A stretch of DNA of 64,000 nucleotides from Hymenobacter cavernae. GTDB taxonomy: Bacteria > Bacteroidota > Bacteroidia > Cytophagales > Hymenobacteraceae. Below the pieces are notes generated by a model that was given only the letters and a program-made list of their open reading frames with translations, searched no databases and was not told the DNA's origin. The position numbers and the translations under genes are program-made. The stretch lies in assembly GCF_014641455.1 (NCBI RefSeq), contig NZ_BMHT01000001.1, positions 806,001-870,000 of the forward strand, read 5' to 3'. The stretch's first letter is position 1, and each line of letters opens with the position of its first letter. Shown here piece after piece: positions 54,945 through 63,978 of the stretch.

Positions 54945-55487
54945 TTAATGCTGATCGTTGGTTCTGAACGAGCCCATGATCTGCTTGGCAATTGCTTCCC
55001 ACTCTGGCTTCTGACGGTCGGCGCAAGTGAAGTTGCACAGCAGCAGCTTGTCTTCTACATCGGTGAAGAACACCAGGTTGTACACTTCGTGACCTAGCTC
55101 AGGCTTCATTAGCTCCATGTAGCCCACTTTGCGGCCGTTGATTTCTTTCACACCGTTGGAGAACCACTTGGCACCTTTGAACTGCTTGGTGTAGGTCTTG
55201 TAGAAGTTATCGGCGTACATCTGGATCATGTCCTGGTCAGCGGCCGTCTCCGTGTACGTGAAAGCAATGCTAGCTTCATTGCTATTGGTGTAGATAACGC
55301 TCGGACGGCTCTGCGCTTTCGCGTAGTTGAAATCCATCTGCTGCTCACTCATCACCTCAAATCCTTTAGGAATCAGGATTTCTACTCGCTCGCTCAGAAC
55401 GCGCTTCTTAATGAGCTCAATTTCAGAGCGAAATGCCATCAACGATAGCATCAAAAACAAAGCGGGAAGTAGTAATACTTTTTTCAT
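54945..55487 (-). CDS. Secreted protein of unknown function
   Basis: 180 residues with a signal peptide (MKKVLLLPALFLMLSLMAFRS). The mature part includes RVEILIPKGFEVMSEQQMDFNYAKAQSRPSVIYTNSNEASIAFTYTET and ends ADRQKPEWEAIAKQIMGSFRTNDQH; a mixed alpha/beta domain like DcrB/PsbP-type stress proteins is possible, with the typical GFRTF ending, but I do not name a family. Start at 55487 chosen by the signal peptide; ATG 55517 and 55565 are possible but add hydrophilic sequence. It has an AT-rich upstream region. Confidence 0.7.
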   Translation of the reverse strand: MKKVLLLPALFLMLSLMAFRSEIELIKKRVLSERVEILIPKGFEVMSEQQMDFNYAKAQSRPSVIYTNSNEASIAFTYTETAADQDMIQMYADNFYKTYTKQFKGAKWFSNGVKEINGRKVGYMELMKPELGHEVYNLVFFTDVEDKLLLCNFTCADRQKPEWEAIAKQIMGSFRTNDQH

Positions 55488-55814
55488 AGCACTAACCGGA
55501 GAAAGGTGATATTTCATTTTTGAACAGTTTCCAGACGCAGCCAAGTGCCTTTGTTTGGATAACACAATTTACGTACAAAAATACTACTTACAAGCACTAT
55601 ACCAAAAATTACTTCAATGATAAAATAGGAAATGGTTAATACTACTATAACTAATTGATTTACAGTAAATATCTCTACTACACAAAATTAATACATTGTC
55701 AATGGCTTAGTTTTATTCTAAAACATGAATTATATAAAAGATTACTAATATCAAACATTATCTTACAATAGTTCAAATTTTAAACCTTGAACTATTTCGA
55801 TTTGGTTTGAGAGG
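55488..55814. other. AT-rich intergenic island
   Basis: 327 bp, with 55556-55805 strongly AT-rich compared with the rest of the window. No gene is supported. It holds the minus-strand hairpin at 55767-55796. Confidence 0.6.
55767..55796 (-). terminator. Hairpin after yicC
   Basis: AATAGTTCAA (55767-55776) / TTGAACTATT (55787-55796), 19 bp after the yicC stop on the minus strand. AT-rich stem, little U-run; weak support as a terminator. Confidence 0.4.
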
Positions 55815-56708
55815 TCATAGAATATTGTTAATCTGTTCTTTTATCTTTTCCAACTCCTCCTTCATTCCGACCACGAGGTGTTGAATAGTTGAATCATTCG
55901 CTTTGGACCCGATGGTGTTAATCTCGCGGCCAATTTCCTGGGCAATGAATGCCAACTTCTTGCCAGCTGACTCCGGTAGTTGGGTAGTTTCGGCGAAGTA
56001 GTTTAAATGACTAGCCAGCCGTACCTTTTCCTCGGCGATGTCCAGCTTCTCTATATAGTAAAGGAGTTCTTGCTCAAAGCGGCTGGGGTTGAACTGTTCG
56101 CTGGTGGTAAGTTCCCCCAAGTGCTGTTGCAAACGCTGTCTTACTTGCTCAATGCGCGCGGGGTCGTGGCGGCTAGTTTCGGCTAGCTGTGTCCGGATGG
56201 TGTTCACATAGCTCAGAATCTCAGTGGTTAGCGTTTGTCCTTCATCCTGCCGGAACTGATTTACCCGCTCCAGAGCCTCTTGGAGCAGTGGGAGCAGTTC
56301 TTCCCAGGATACTTCCTCCTCAACATCAGCAGTTGGCATTTCAGCCGGAGACTGCACCACACCCGGCAGCCCTAGAGCTAGAGCAAACAGCTGTTCTTTG
56401 GGAGCTCCCACTAAGTCGGCTGCTTTTTCCAGCTCGCGATAAGTGGCAAGCAGCACTTCCTGGTTGATGGCAGCCCCGGCACGAGCAGTATTGCGCGGGC
56501 GCACAAAATCGAAGCTCAGATTGACTTTCCCCCGCACCAGACTTTTGGTAATCAGGTTGCGAATTTCAAGCTCACGATCCTGTAGGAAGCGAGGCAGGCG
56601 CAAGCTTAAATCCAATGTTTTCGAGTTCAGAGATTTGATTTCGACCGTAGCCGAATAATGGTCGGTTTCGCGATGAGCGATACCGTAGCCAGTCATGGAT
56701 TGGAGCAT
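55815..56708 (-). CDS. yicC: YicC-family endoribonuclease
   Basis: 297 residues. N-terminal YicC-like domain beginning MLQSMTGYGIAHRETDHYSATVEIKSLNSKTLDLSLRLP, and the C-terminal DUF1732 part with LLYYIEKLDIAEEKVRLASHLNYFAET, GKKLAFIAQEIGREINTIGSKANDSTIQHLVVGMKEELEKIKEQINNIL. E. coli YicC is described as an RNase acting on small RNA RyhB; function in this phylum is inferred. Divergent from the TonB receptor gene. Confidence 0.95.
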   Translation of the reverse strand: MLQSMTGYGIAHRETDHYSATVEIKSLNSKTLDLSLRLPRFLQDRELEIRNLITKSLVRGKVNLSFDFVRPRNTARAGAAINQEVLLATYRELEKAADLVGAPKEQLFALALGLPGVVQSPAEMPTADVEEEVSWEELLPLLQEALERVNQFRQDEGQTLTTEILSYVNTIRTQLAETSRHDPARIEQVRQRLQQHLGELTTSEQFNPSRFEQELLYYIEKLDIAEEKVRLASHLNYFAETTQLPESAGKKLAFIAQEIGREINTIGSKANDSTIQHLVVGMKEELEKIKEQINNIL

Positions 56709-56934
56709 GGGGCAATGACTAAAGAAACGAAAATGAGCAAAAAGAAGCCCAATCTAAGAACTGGACTCAACAAGCTAGGTACTGACAGGAGATGAGACAG
56801 TTACAAAGCCATAGAAGCAACAAAGCAACAACTACCTCTTACTTAAGCGTCATAGCAGAGTAGCAGTTAAAAGCGGAGTGAGGCAGGTAATGATTACATA
56901 ACACAGGGGAAATAATGAGCTAATGGGCTTGCGG

Positions 56935-56942
56935 TACTTTTG
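56935..56942 (+). promoter_or_regulatory. Putative -7 element of the TonB receptor gene
   Basis: TACTTTTG ends 8 nt before the ATG. If real, the mRNA would have almost no 5' leader. Confidence 0.4.
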
Positions 56943-56950
56943 TTGCCGAT

Positions 56951-59800
56951 ATGGGAAACATCTACTTCAAAACCGCTTTTGTCTTATTTTTCCTTTGTCT
57001 TTTTACTGCTGCTCAAGGGTTTGCTCAGAAAGGCATTATTAAGGGAAAAGTTACGGATGCGAGCACGCAGGAGGCCATTGTAGGCAGTACGGTGCGGCTC
57101 GATGGAACGACGCTTGGTCAGCAAACGGATCCGGATGGCAACTACACCATCACCGATGTGCCTGCGGGTCAGTATACGGTTATCATATCGTCAGTTTCGT
57201 ACCAGAACCGCACGCTGCCGCAAGTTGTTGTGACGGCCGGTAAAACTACGGTCCTGAACTCCACGCTCAAAACCGACAGCAAACAGCTTAACGACGTAGT
57301 CGTGACCGGCGTACGGCGCACGAATACGGAAGTGTCCGTTATCAACGAAATTCGGCAGGCCAATGTGGTCGTCAGCGGCGTTTCGTCGGAGCAGATCGTA
57401 AAAACCCAGGACCGCGATGCCGGCGAAGTAGTGCGCCGCATACCTGGCGTGACAATCGTCGACAACCGCTTTATCCAGGTGCGGGGCCTCAGCGACCGGT
57501 ATAATAATGTGTGGCTCAACGACGTGACGGCACCTAGCTCAGAAACGGACCGCAAATCGTTTTCCTTCGACATTATACCTAGCTCCCTACTCGATCGGGT
57601 ACTGATATTTAAAGATCCATCGCCCGAGTTGCCCGGCGACTTTGCCGGTGGCTTGGTGAAGGTGTACCTGCGCAAGCCGGTGTACAATGAGCGCGTGCTG
57701 AACATCAACTACGTTGCCGGTTACCGCGATGGCACCACCGGCAACGACTTCTATACCGATAAAGCTCAAGCTGGTGATGCTTTTGGCTTCGGTGCTCGTA
57801 AGCGCGAGTACCCCCGCGGCTTCCCGACGCTGACTACCGCCTACCAGCAGTACGAACGTGATTTCTACGCCAAGCAGTTGGAGAATACCTTCGGCATGTA
57901 CCGGATGAAGGCCATGCCCGACATGCGCTTGAACTTGTCGTATTTCGACCAAATCAAGATTGGGGACCGAGAAATCGGGAGCGTGTCGTCGCTGAACTAC
58001 ACCAACACATTCACCCGCTTCAACATCGACCGCAGCCTGTCCGATGTATCGGGTGCCCGCACCGACCAATTCAAAGACGACCAGTCGACCCAAAACATTC
58101 GCTTGGGTGCCATCCAAAACTTCAGCTACGTACTGGACAATGGTGACCGACTGGAATTCCGCAACTTGTTCAACCAACAGTCGCGCAACCAGCAGGTAAC
58201 ACGTCAAGGTTTTTCGAATGAGGGTGCTCTAACGCGCCGCAGCTACTTGATGGGTTATCAAGGCCGCACAACTTACTCCGGCCAGTTTGCGGGTACGCAC
58301 AGCTTCAACAAGGAAAAAACACACTTTGACTGGGTAGGTGGCTATGGCTACTCCAACCGGAATGAGCCCGATCTGCGCCGTCTCTCGTACTCTGTAACTC
58401 CGGCTAGCACCGATGGCACACCCGAAACACAAACTGCACTGACCCCAGCTGCGGGTGGTGTCGATGTGAACAACGCGGGTCGCTTGTACCAGAATCTCGA
58501 CGAGCACATCTTCACGATCAACGCCAATGTGAAGCACAAGGTGAACGTGGCCGAACGGGACGTAGAAATAGGAGCTGGTACGTACCTAGAGTATCGTCGT
58601 CGTCACTTCAACGCTCGCGCCTTTGGTTACTCCTTAAACCAGGGCAGCGACCCACGTCTACTCAACGAGGACGTAGGCAACATCTTCGCTCCCGAGAACA
58701 TTGCCAAAAATGGTTTTCGCGTCGACGAGGACGTAAACTCGACCTATCGCTACGGAGCTTCCAACGAACTAGAAGCCGCTTACCTGAGCTTCAATATTCC
58801 CTTCACGAGCAAGTTGAAGTTGCTCACTGGCGCTCGCTATGAGCGCAACGTTCAGAAGATTGCCACCGGCATCAACGGCGTACCAGTTAACCTAGATGTA
58901 CCGACCAACTTCGTACTGCCTTCGGCTAACCTAAGCTACAACTTCACGGAGCGCAGCCTGGTTCGCGCTTCCTACGGCCGCAGCCTCAACCGCCCTGAGT
59001 TCCGCGAAGCCGCGCCCTTCTACTACTACGACTTCGATTTCAACGTCCTGAACCTAGGTTCGCTGTACGTGAATCCTAATACGCCGCTGAAGGTCGCTAC
59101 CATCGATAATTTCGACCTGCGTTACGAGTTCTATCCTTCGACCGGTGAGCTCATTCACGTGGGAGCTTTCTACAAAAACTTCAAAAATCCGATTGAAAAC
59201 TCGGTGGTACTGACCACCAACTTAGTCTATACCTTCCTGAATGCTCCCAGCGCCAACGCATACGGAGTAGAGGTAGACGTAAAAAAGAGTCTAGGCTTTC
59301 TGGATGATGCTTTTGGCACGGGCGCCTTCAAGAATATCTCGGCGGTGTTTAACGGTGCATTGATTAAGAGCGAAGTGAAGCTCGGCGACAACTTCGTATC
59401 CTGGAACGGCAACCGGGCCCTGCAAGGCCAGTCGCCGTACACCTTCAACGCCGGTTTCTACTACCAAACGCCCGAAAATACCTGGCAGATCACGGCCCTC
59501 TACAACGTGTTCGGCCCGCGCATCGTGTTTGCCGGTAGCAACGATTACCCCGACGTAGTAGAGCTGCCTCGTCACACGGTCGACCTGTCGCTGGCCAAAA
59601 CGGTATCGAGCCGTTTGTCGATCAACGCGGGCATTCAGGACCTGCTAAACCAGAAAGTAAACCTGGTGCAGGACTACAACCGCGACGGTAAGTATCAGTC
59701 CAGCGACCCATCGCTGCAAGGCTACCGCCGCGGCACTTACTACACCCTAGGTCTGCGCTTCAACATTGAGCCCCGCACGGCTAGCGTCCCGGTGCCCTAA
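56951..59800 (+). CDS. TonB-dependent outer-membrane receptor with CarboxypepD_reg-like domain
   Basis: 949 residues: signal peptide (to about 25, TAAQGFAQ), a carboxypeptidase-regulatory-like domain (KGIIKGKVTDASTQEAIVGSTVRLDGTTLGQQTDPDGNYTITDVPAGQYTVIISSVSY, about 28-95), plug (about 115-235: QIVKTQDRDAGEVVRRIPGVTIVDNRFIQVRGLSDRYNNVWLND...LPGDFAGGLVKVYLRKP), and a barrel to the C-terminus ending YYTLGLRFNI. It imports a ligand across the outer membrane, powered by TonB-ExbBD. The next gene, 48 bp on, is a lipoprotein with a beta-helix, not SusD. Ligand unknown. Confidence 0.93.
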   Translation: MGNIYFKTAFVLFFLCLFTAAQGFAQKGIIKGKVTDASTQEAIVGSTVRLDGTTLGQQTDPDGNYTITDVPAGQYTVIISSVSYQNRTLPQVVVTAGKTTVLNSTLKTDSKQLNDVVVTGVRRTNTEVSVINEIRQANVVVSGVSSEQIVKTQDRDAGEVVRRIPGVTIVDNRFIQVRGLSDRYNNVWLNDVTAPSSETDRKSFSFDIIPSSLLDRVLIFKDPSPELPGDFAGGLVKVYLRKPVYNERVLNINYVAGYRDGTTGNDFYTDKAQAGDAFGFGARKREYPRGFPTLTTAYQQYERDFYAKQLENTFGMYRMKAMPDMRLNLSYFDQIKIGDREIGSVSSLNYTNTFTRFNIDRSLSDVSGARTDQFKDDQSTQNIRLGAIQNFSYVLDNGDRLEFRNLFNQQSRNQQVTRQGFSNEGALTRRSYLMGYQGRTTYSGQFAGTHSFNKEKTHFDWVGGYGYSNRNEPDLRRLSYSVTPASTDGTPETQTALTPAAGGVDVNNAGRLYQNLDEHIFTINANVKHKVNVAERDVEIGAGTYLEYRRRHFNARAFGYSLNQGSDPRLLNEDVGNIFAPENIAKNGFRVDEDVNSTYRYGASNELEAAYLSFNIPFTSKLKLLTGARYERNVQKIATGINGVPVNLDVPTNFVLPSANLSYNFTERSLVRASYGRSLNRPEFREAAPFYYYDFDFNVLNLGSLYVNPNTPLKVATIDNFDLRYEFYPSTGELIHVGAFYKNFKNPIENSVVLTTNLVYTFLNAPSANAYGVEVDVKKSLGFLDDAFGTGAFKNISAVFNGALIKSEVKLGDNFVSWNGNRALQGQSPYTFNAGFYYQTPENTWQITALYNVFGPRIVFAGSNDYPDVVELPRHTVDLSLAKTVSSRLSINAGIQDLLNQKVNLVQDYNRDGKYQSSDPSLQGYRRGTYYTLGLRFNIEPRTASVPVP

Positions 59801-59848
59801 TAACCTAGGGTCGCTTTTCTAACTCTCGCCTGTTTCACTCACTCTTGT

Positions 59849-61378
59849 ATGAAAAAGAATACCTTCTCCCTGGCTCTGGTTGCTTCGTTGATGCTAGGCC
59901 TCGCCGCCTGTCAAAAAGATGCTGTTACACCTGCCCCTAACGTAGTAGGCAGCGGTGACAATACCCCAACGACGCCGGTTAGCCAACTACCCACCACAAC
60001 AGTAGAGGGGAATATCACCGCGAATACGACTTGGTCGGCTTCCAACCGCTACTTGCTGAAGGGTTTCGTGTATGTAGCAGAAGGCGTTACACTCACCATT
60101 GAGCCCGGCACCGTTATCAAAGGCGACAAAGACACGAAGGGTACGCTAGTTATTAAACCAGGAGCTAAAATCATGGCTATGGGCACAGCTCAGAAGCCCA
60201 TTATCTTTACCTCCAACCAATCTAAAGGCGCACGCAACTATGGTGACTGGGGCGGAGTTGTTCTCGCCGGTAAGGCTCCCGCGAATAATATAGTTGATGG
60301 TAAACTGCCTACCGTGGAAGGTGGTATTCAGTCCAGCTATGCCGGTCAAGATCCTGCTGATAATTCAGGTACGTTGCAGTACGTGCGGATCGAGTTTGGG
60401 GGCGTAGCACTTTCGCCAGGCAGCGAGATTAACGGCCTTACAATGGCTGGCATAGGCTCGGGCACGACCATCGACCACATTCAGGTATCTTATAGCGGCG
60501 ACGACGCTTACGAGTGGTTTGGCGGCACGGTGAATGCGAAGTACTTAGTAGCGCACCGCACTTGGGATGATGATTTTGACACCGATAACGGTTTCTCAGG
60601 CAAAGTGCAGTTTGCCGTGTCGTTGCGCGATCCACAAACAGCTGACCAATCGGGTTCAAAAGCCTTTGAATCTGATAACGATAATAGAGCTAGCGACGCA
60701 CTGCCACGTACGGCACCGGTATTCTCGAACATCACAGCTGTTGGTCCATTGATTAACCCAACCGGGGTTGGCAGCATAAGCACGCAGTATATTGCGGGTG
60801 CTCATATTCGTCGTAACTCCAGCATTAGCATCATGAACTCGGTGCTGATGGGCTATCCAACCGCAGTGCTTGTAGACAATGCCAAGACAGCCGCAAACAT
60901 TGCCAGCGGTGGTGTCCAGTTCAAGAACAACATCATTGCGGGCACTCCGACGGGCTCGAACTCGGTGGGTGGACAACGCAACATTATCTTCATCGGTGGT
61001 AGCGGTGGCCCTGGCGACCTAACGCCTAACAACTCGATGAGTGCTGACTCCGCCGTTTGGGGTAGCGCCGTTGGCCCCCTGACCTGGCTCAAGGCGAGTG
61101 CAAATGCTAGCCGTCAATATGCTACGGCCGACGCGGTGCGCCTGACCAATGCGTTCAGCCTAATGGCGCCTAGCTTTGTGCCACTCACCCAGTCGCCTAT
61201 CGTCTATACGTCGGCTGATAAACCAACTACTCCGGTGGTGCCTGGCGACTTCTCAAGCGCTAAGCTGACTGATGCTTTCTTCACGAAAGTTGGTTACATC
61301 GGTGCTTTCTCTGGCAACTCGAGTGAGAACTGGCTAGCTGGCTGGACCAACTTCGACCCGCAGAACACGGACTACTAA
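59849..61378 (+). CDS. Beta-helix lipoprotein, partner of the TonB receptor
   Basis: 509 residues. Lipobox LGLAAC (Cys21), Thr/Pro-rich linker (about 25-50), then repeated short strands: NRYLLKGFVYVAEGVTLTIEPGTVIKGDKDTKGTLVIKPGAKIMAMGTAQKPIIFTS, YGDWGGVVLAGKAP, LQYVRIEFGGVAL, IDHIQVSYSGDDAYEWFGGTVNAKYLVAHRTWDDDFDTDNGFSG. Rising regular strands with Gly turns predict a right-handed parallel beta-helix; Asp/Asn-rich loops (DDDFDTDNG) may bind calcium. It lies 48 bp after the TonB receptor gene and ends at a terminator, so the two form an operon and likely a complex at the outer membrane. Confidence 0.82.
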   Translation: MKKNTFSLALVASLMLGLAACQKDAVTPAPNVVGSGDNTPTTPVSQLPTTTVEGNITANTTWSASNRYLLKGFVYVAEGVTLTIEPGTVIKGDKDTKGTLVIKPGAKIMAMGTAQKPIIFTSNQSKGARNYGDWGGVVLAGKAPANNIVDGKLPTVEGGIQSSYAGQDPADNSGTLQYVRIEFGGVALSPGSEINGLTMAGIGSGTTIDHIQVSYSGDDAYEWFGGTVNAKYLVAHRTWDDDFDTDNGFSGKVQFAVSLRDPQTADQSGSKAFESDNDNRASDALPRTAPVFSNITAVGPLINPTGVGSISTQYIAGAHIRRNSSISIMNSVLMGYPTAVLVDNAKTAANIASGGVQFKNNIIAGTPTGSNSVGGQRNIIFIGGSGGPGDLTPNNSMSADSAVWGSAVGPLTWLKASANASRQYATADAVRLTNAFSLMAPSFVPLTQSPIVYTSADKPTTPVVPGDFSSAKLTDAFFTKVGYIGAFSGNSSENWLAGWTNFDPQNTDY

Positions 61379-61413
61379 GCTAGCTAAGTGAATTATTTTG
61401 TTCTTATGTTATC

Positions 61414-61443
61414 AAAAGGAGTCTCGGCGGGGGCTCCTTTTTT
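61414..61443 (+). terminator. Terminator of the TonB receptor operon
   Basis: AAAAGGAG (61414-61421) / CTCCTTTT (61434-61441), then TT; 35 bp after the stop. Confidence 0.85.
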
Positions 61444-61499
61444 GTTTACCTCCGTGCTGTGTTCGGCTGATAGCCCGAAACGCTTAGCTTGCGCCTACG

Positions 61500-62702
61500 A
61501 TGAGCAAGTCCCGCGTGCTAATGTTGCCCAAGTGGTACCCCCACCGCTACGACGACCAGGATGGTGACTTCGTGGCCCGGCACGTTGCTGCCATTGCACC
61601 TCACGCCCAGGTGGCCGTGCTATTTGCTACTGTGGCTCATGAGCCGCTTCCTACCTGGACGGTGTGCGATGCTGACCTAGATAACGCAGTGCCTACGCTG
61701 CGCTATTATTACCGGGCTCGCCCCATAGGGCTAGGTCCACTGGACAAAGTGCTTAAGCTGCTGCTGTATTTCTGGTGCTTAAGGCAGGGCTACCAGCAAC
61801 TGGTGCGGCATTGGGGCGGACCGCCGGAGCTTGCCCATGTGCATGTGCTGCTGCGCACCGGCTTGTTTGCGTGGTGGCTGAAACTCCAGCACCACATTCC
61901 GTATGTTGTCACGGAGCACTGGACCTTGTATTTGCCCGAACGTGCCGCTGGCATCAGTTGGCTGCGACACTGGCTGACGCGGGCGGTGGTCCGCCGGGCG
62001 CGGGCACTCCACACGGTATCGAAAGGACTAGGTTGGGCGATGCAGCAGCTAGGGTTCACAACTGACTACACCACCGTTATTGCCAACGTGGTAGACACCG
62101 AGCTGTTTTGTCCCAATTTGCCGACCGATGCTCCTACCCTACTTCATATCTCGGCGTTTCATGATGCGGTGAAGAATATTTCGGGGGTGCTGCGGGTGGT
62201 AGCACAACTCCGGGCTACGGTCCCGGACCTGCGCTTGCGCATTGCCGGCTACGGTCCGGATGAGCAGGCGCTGCACCAGCAAGCCCACGCGCTAGGTCTG
62301 CTCACGTCGGGCACGGTTACCTTTCTCGGTAAGCTGCCGCACGCAGTAGTAGCCGCTGAGATGCAGCGGGCCCGCGCTTTGGTTTCCTTCAGCCGCGCCG
62401 AAACCTTTGGCTGCGTGCTGCTCGAAGCTAGGGCCTGCGGCCGACCGGTGGTAGCGACGCGCACGGGTGGCGTGCCCGAGCTATTTCAGCCGGAAGGCAC
62501 TTTCGGCTTGCTAGTCAACCCGGATGACGAAACTGCCCTGCACGACGCGCTGCTAGCTGTGCTGACCAACACGACCCATTTCGACCCAACCCAGCTGCGC
62601 GCCGATGCCATTGTGCGTTGCAGCCCGGCGCGGGTGGGCCAGCAGTTTGCCGCCTTGTACGCGCAGGTGCTAGGCAATGCCCTTTATTCTGTCGCATCTT
62701 AG
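61500..62702 (+). CDS. Family 4 glycosyltransferase (GT-B fold)
   Basis: Transfers a sugar from a nucleotide sugar to a growing glycan on the cytoplasmic face. 400 residues: N-terminal MSKSRVLMLPKWYPHRYDDQDGDFVARHV, VTEHWTLYLPERAAGISWLR, and the C-terminal donor site FSRAETFGCVLLEARACGRPVVATRTGGVPELFQPEGTFGLLVNPDDETAL with the E-x7-E motif of GT4. Sugar and acceptor unknown. The flippase gene starts 4 bp after its stop, so they should be one operon for glycan synthesis and export. Confidence 0.9.
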   Translation: MSKSRVLMLPKWYPHRYDDQDGDFVARHVAAIAPHAQVAVLFATVAHEPLPTWTVCDADLDNAVPTLRYYYRARPIGLGPLDKVLKLLLYFWCLRQGYQQLVRHWGGPPELAHVHVLLRTGLFAWWLKLQHHIPYVVTEHWTLYLPERAAGISWLRHWLTRAVVRRARALHTVSKGLGWAMQQLGFTTDYTTVIANVVDTELFCPNLPTDAPTLLHISAFHDAVKNISGVLRVVAQLRATVPDLRLRIAGYGPDEQALHQQAHALGLLTSGTVTFLGKLPHAVVAAEMQRARALVSFSRAETFGCVLLEARACGRPVVATRTGGVPELFQPEGTFGLLVNPDDETALHDALLAVLTNTTHFDPTQLRADAIVRCSPARVGQQFAALYAQVLGNALYSVAS

Positions 62703-62706
62703 CGCT

Positions 62707-63969
62707 ATGGTGCGTCGTATCCTGCACAACTTTGCTACCCGGCTTGCTACCGCCCTGCTCAGCTTCGCTATCGTGTGGCTCACGGCGCGCTACCTAGGTG
62801 CTGCCGGCCGCGGCGCCGTGAGCCTGTTCGTGACGGATTGCGCGGTGCTGCTGCTGTTCATCGGGTTCCTGGGGGGCTCGTCGCTGATTTACCTGGCCCC
62901 GAAGCACAGCATCTGGTCGCTGCTGGTGCCTGCTTATGTCTGGGCGACAGTCGTTTGCACCGCAGGCACTGCGGCGGTCGGGTTGCTACGGCAAGTCAGC
63001 TGGCCATACCTAGGTCACTTGTGGGGCCTTTCGCTTGTGCAGGCTTTCTTCACAATTAATACGCTGCTGCTGCTGGGCCGCAAGAAGGACGGCGTCTACA
63101 ATCTCTTCACGGTTTTGCAGGTAGCCATTCTGGCCGGCCTGCTGCTGCTAGCCTTTACCGGAAGCTATAGCTGGCGCGCCGTAACTACTTACTACTATGC
63201 CACCTACCTAGCTTACGGTCTGCCACTGATACTCAGCTGGCTGGTGCTGCTCCGCCTGCCCGACCGTTGGGAAGCTGGCCACCTTTTGCGCGCTACCACC
63301 CGCGAACTGGCTAGCAATAGCCGGGGCGCACATTTCTCCAACATCCTGTCTTTCATTAATTACCGCCTGAGCTACTACTTCGTGGCGCACTACACGGGGG
63401 CGCGAGCCGTGGGCGTGCTTTCCGTGGGGGTGGCGCTGGCGGAGGCCATCTGGCTGATCCCGCGCAGCGCGGCCCTGATTCAGTACGTCGACCTGGTACA
63501 TGCCACCGATAAGCAGGCGCAGGTGGCGTCGACCTTACGCGTGGCGAGGCTTTCGGTGCTCGCTACGGTGCTAGCCGTTCTGGTGCTGTGCGCCTTACCG
63601 CCGGCAGTACTAGTGGCAGTATTCGGCCCCGAGTTCGGCGCGTCGCGCCCCGTGATTCTGCTGCTGGCGCCCGGCGTGGCCATTATGGCTATCAACATGA
63701 TTTGCAGCTCGTATTTCGGTGGCATCGGGCAATACCGTGTCAACAACCTAGCTACTACCCTAGGTCTGGGCGTAACGATACCAGCCTGTTGGCTCCTCAT
63801 TCCAGCTTTCGGTATTCGCGGCGCAGCTGCCGCCAACACGCTTTCCTACCTAGCTTCTACGGCGTACTTGGTGTGGTCTTTCAAGCAAACTACCGGTGCC
63901 GGCCTTCGGGCTTTCCTACCTAGCTTTCAAGACGTTAAAATGGCTCTATCGAAGCAACTGAGTAGCTGA
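62707..63969 (+). CDS. Second MOP-superfamily flippase (Wzx-like)
   Basis: 420 residues and about 12 membrane segments, starting MVRRILHNFATRLATALLSFAIVWLTARYLGAAGRGAVSLFV, as in lipopolysaccharide/O-antigen flippases. Later segments include FSNILSFINYRLSYYFVAHYTGARAVGVLSVGVALAEAIWLIPRSAALIQYVD, characteristic of Wzx-type proteins. An in-frame ATG at 62677 overlaps the glycosyltransferase gene and adds 10 residues; ATG 62707 is preferred. Forms an operon with the glycosyltransferase. Confidence 0.87.
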   Translation: MVRRILHNFATRLATALLSFAIVWLTARYLGAAGRGAVSLFVTDCAVLLLFIGFLGGSSLIYLAPKHSIWSLLVPAYVWATVVCTAGTAAVGLLRQVSWPYLGHLWGLSLVQAFFTINTLLLLGRKKDGVYNLFTVLQVAILAGLLLLAFTGSYSWRAVTTYYYATYLAYGLPLILSWLVLLRLPDRWEAGHLLRATTRELASNSRGAHFSNILSFINYRLSYYFVAHYTGARAVGVLSVGVALAEAIWLIPRSAALIQYVDLVHATDKQAQVASTLRVARLSVLATVLAVLVLCALPPAVLVAVFGPEFGASRPVILLLAPGVAIMAINMICSSYFGGIGQYRVNNLATTLGLGVTIPACWLLIPAFGIRGAAAANTLSYLASTAYLVWSFKQTTGAGLRAFLPSFQDVKMALSKQLSS

Positions 63970-63978
63970 GTAACCCGC

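Noticed and set aside
55556..55805. AT-rich island considered as a replication origin
   Set aside because: No DnaA-box cluster of the form TTATNCACA was seen and dnaA/dnaN are not nearby.
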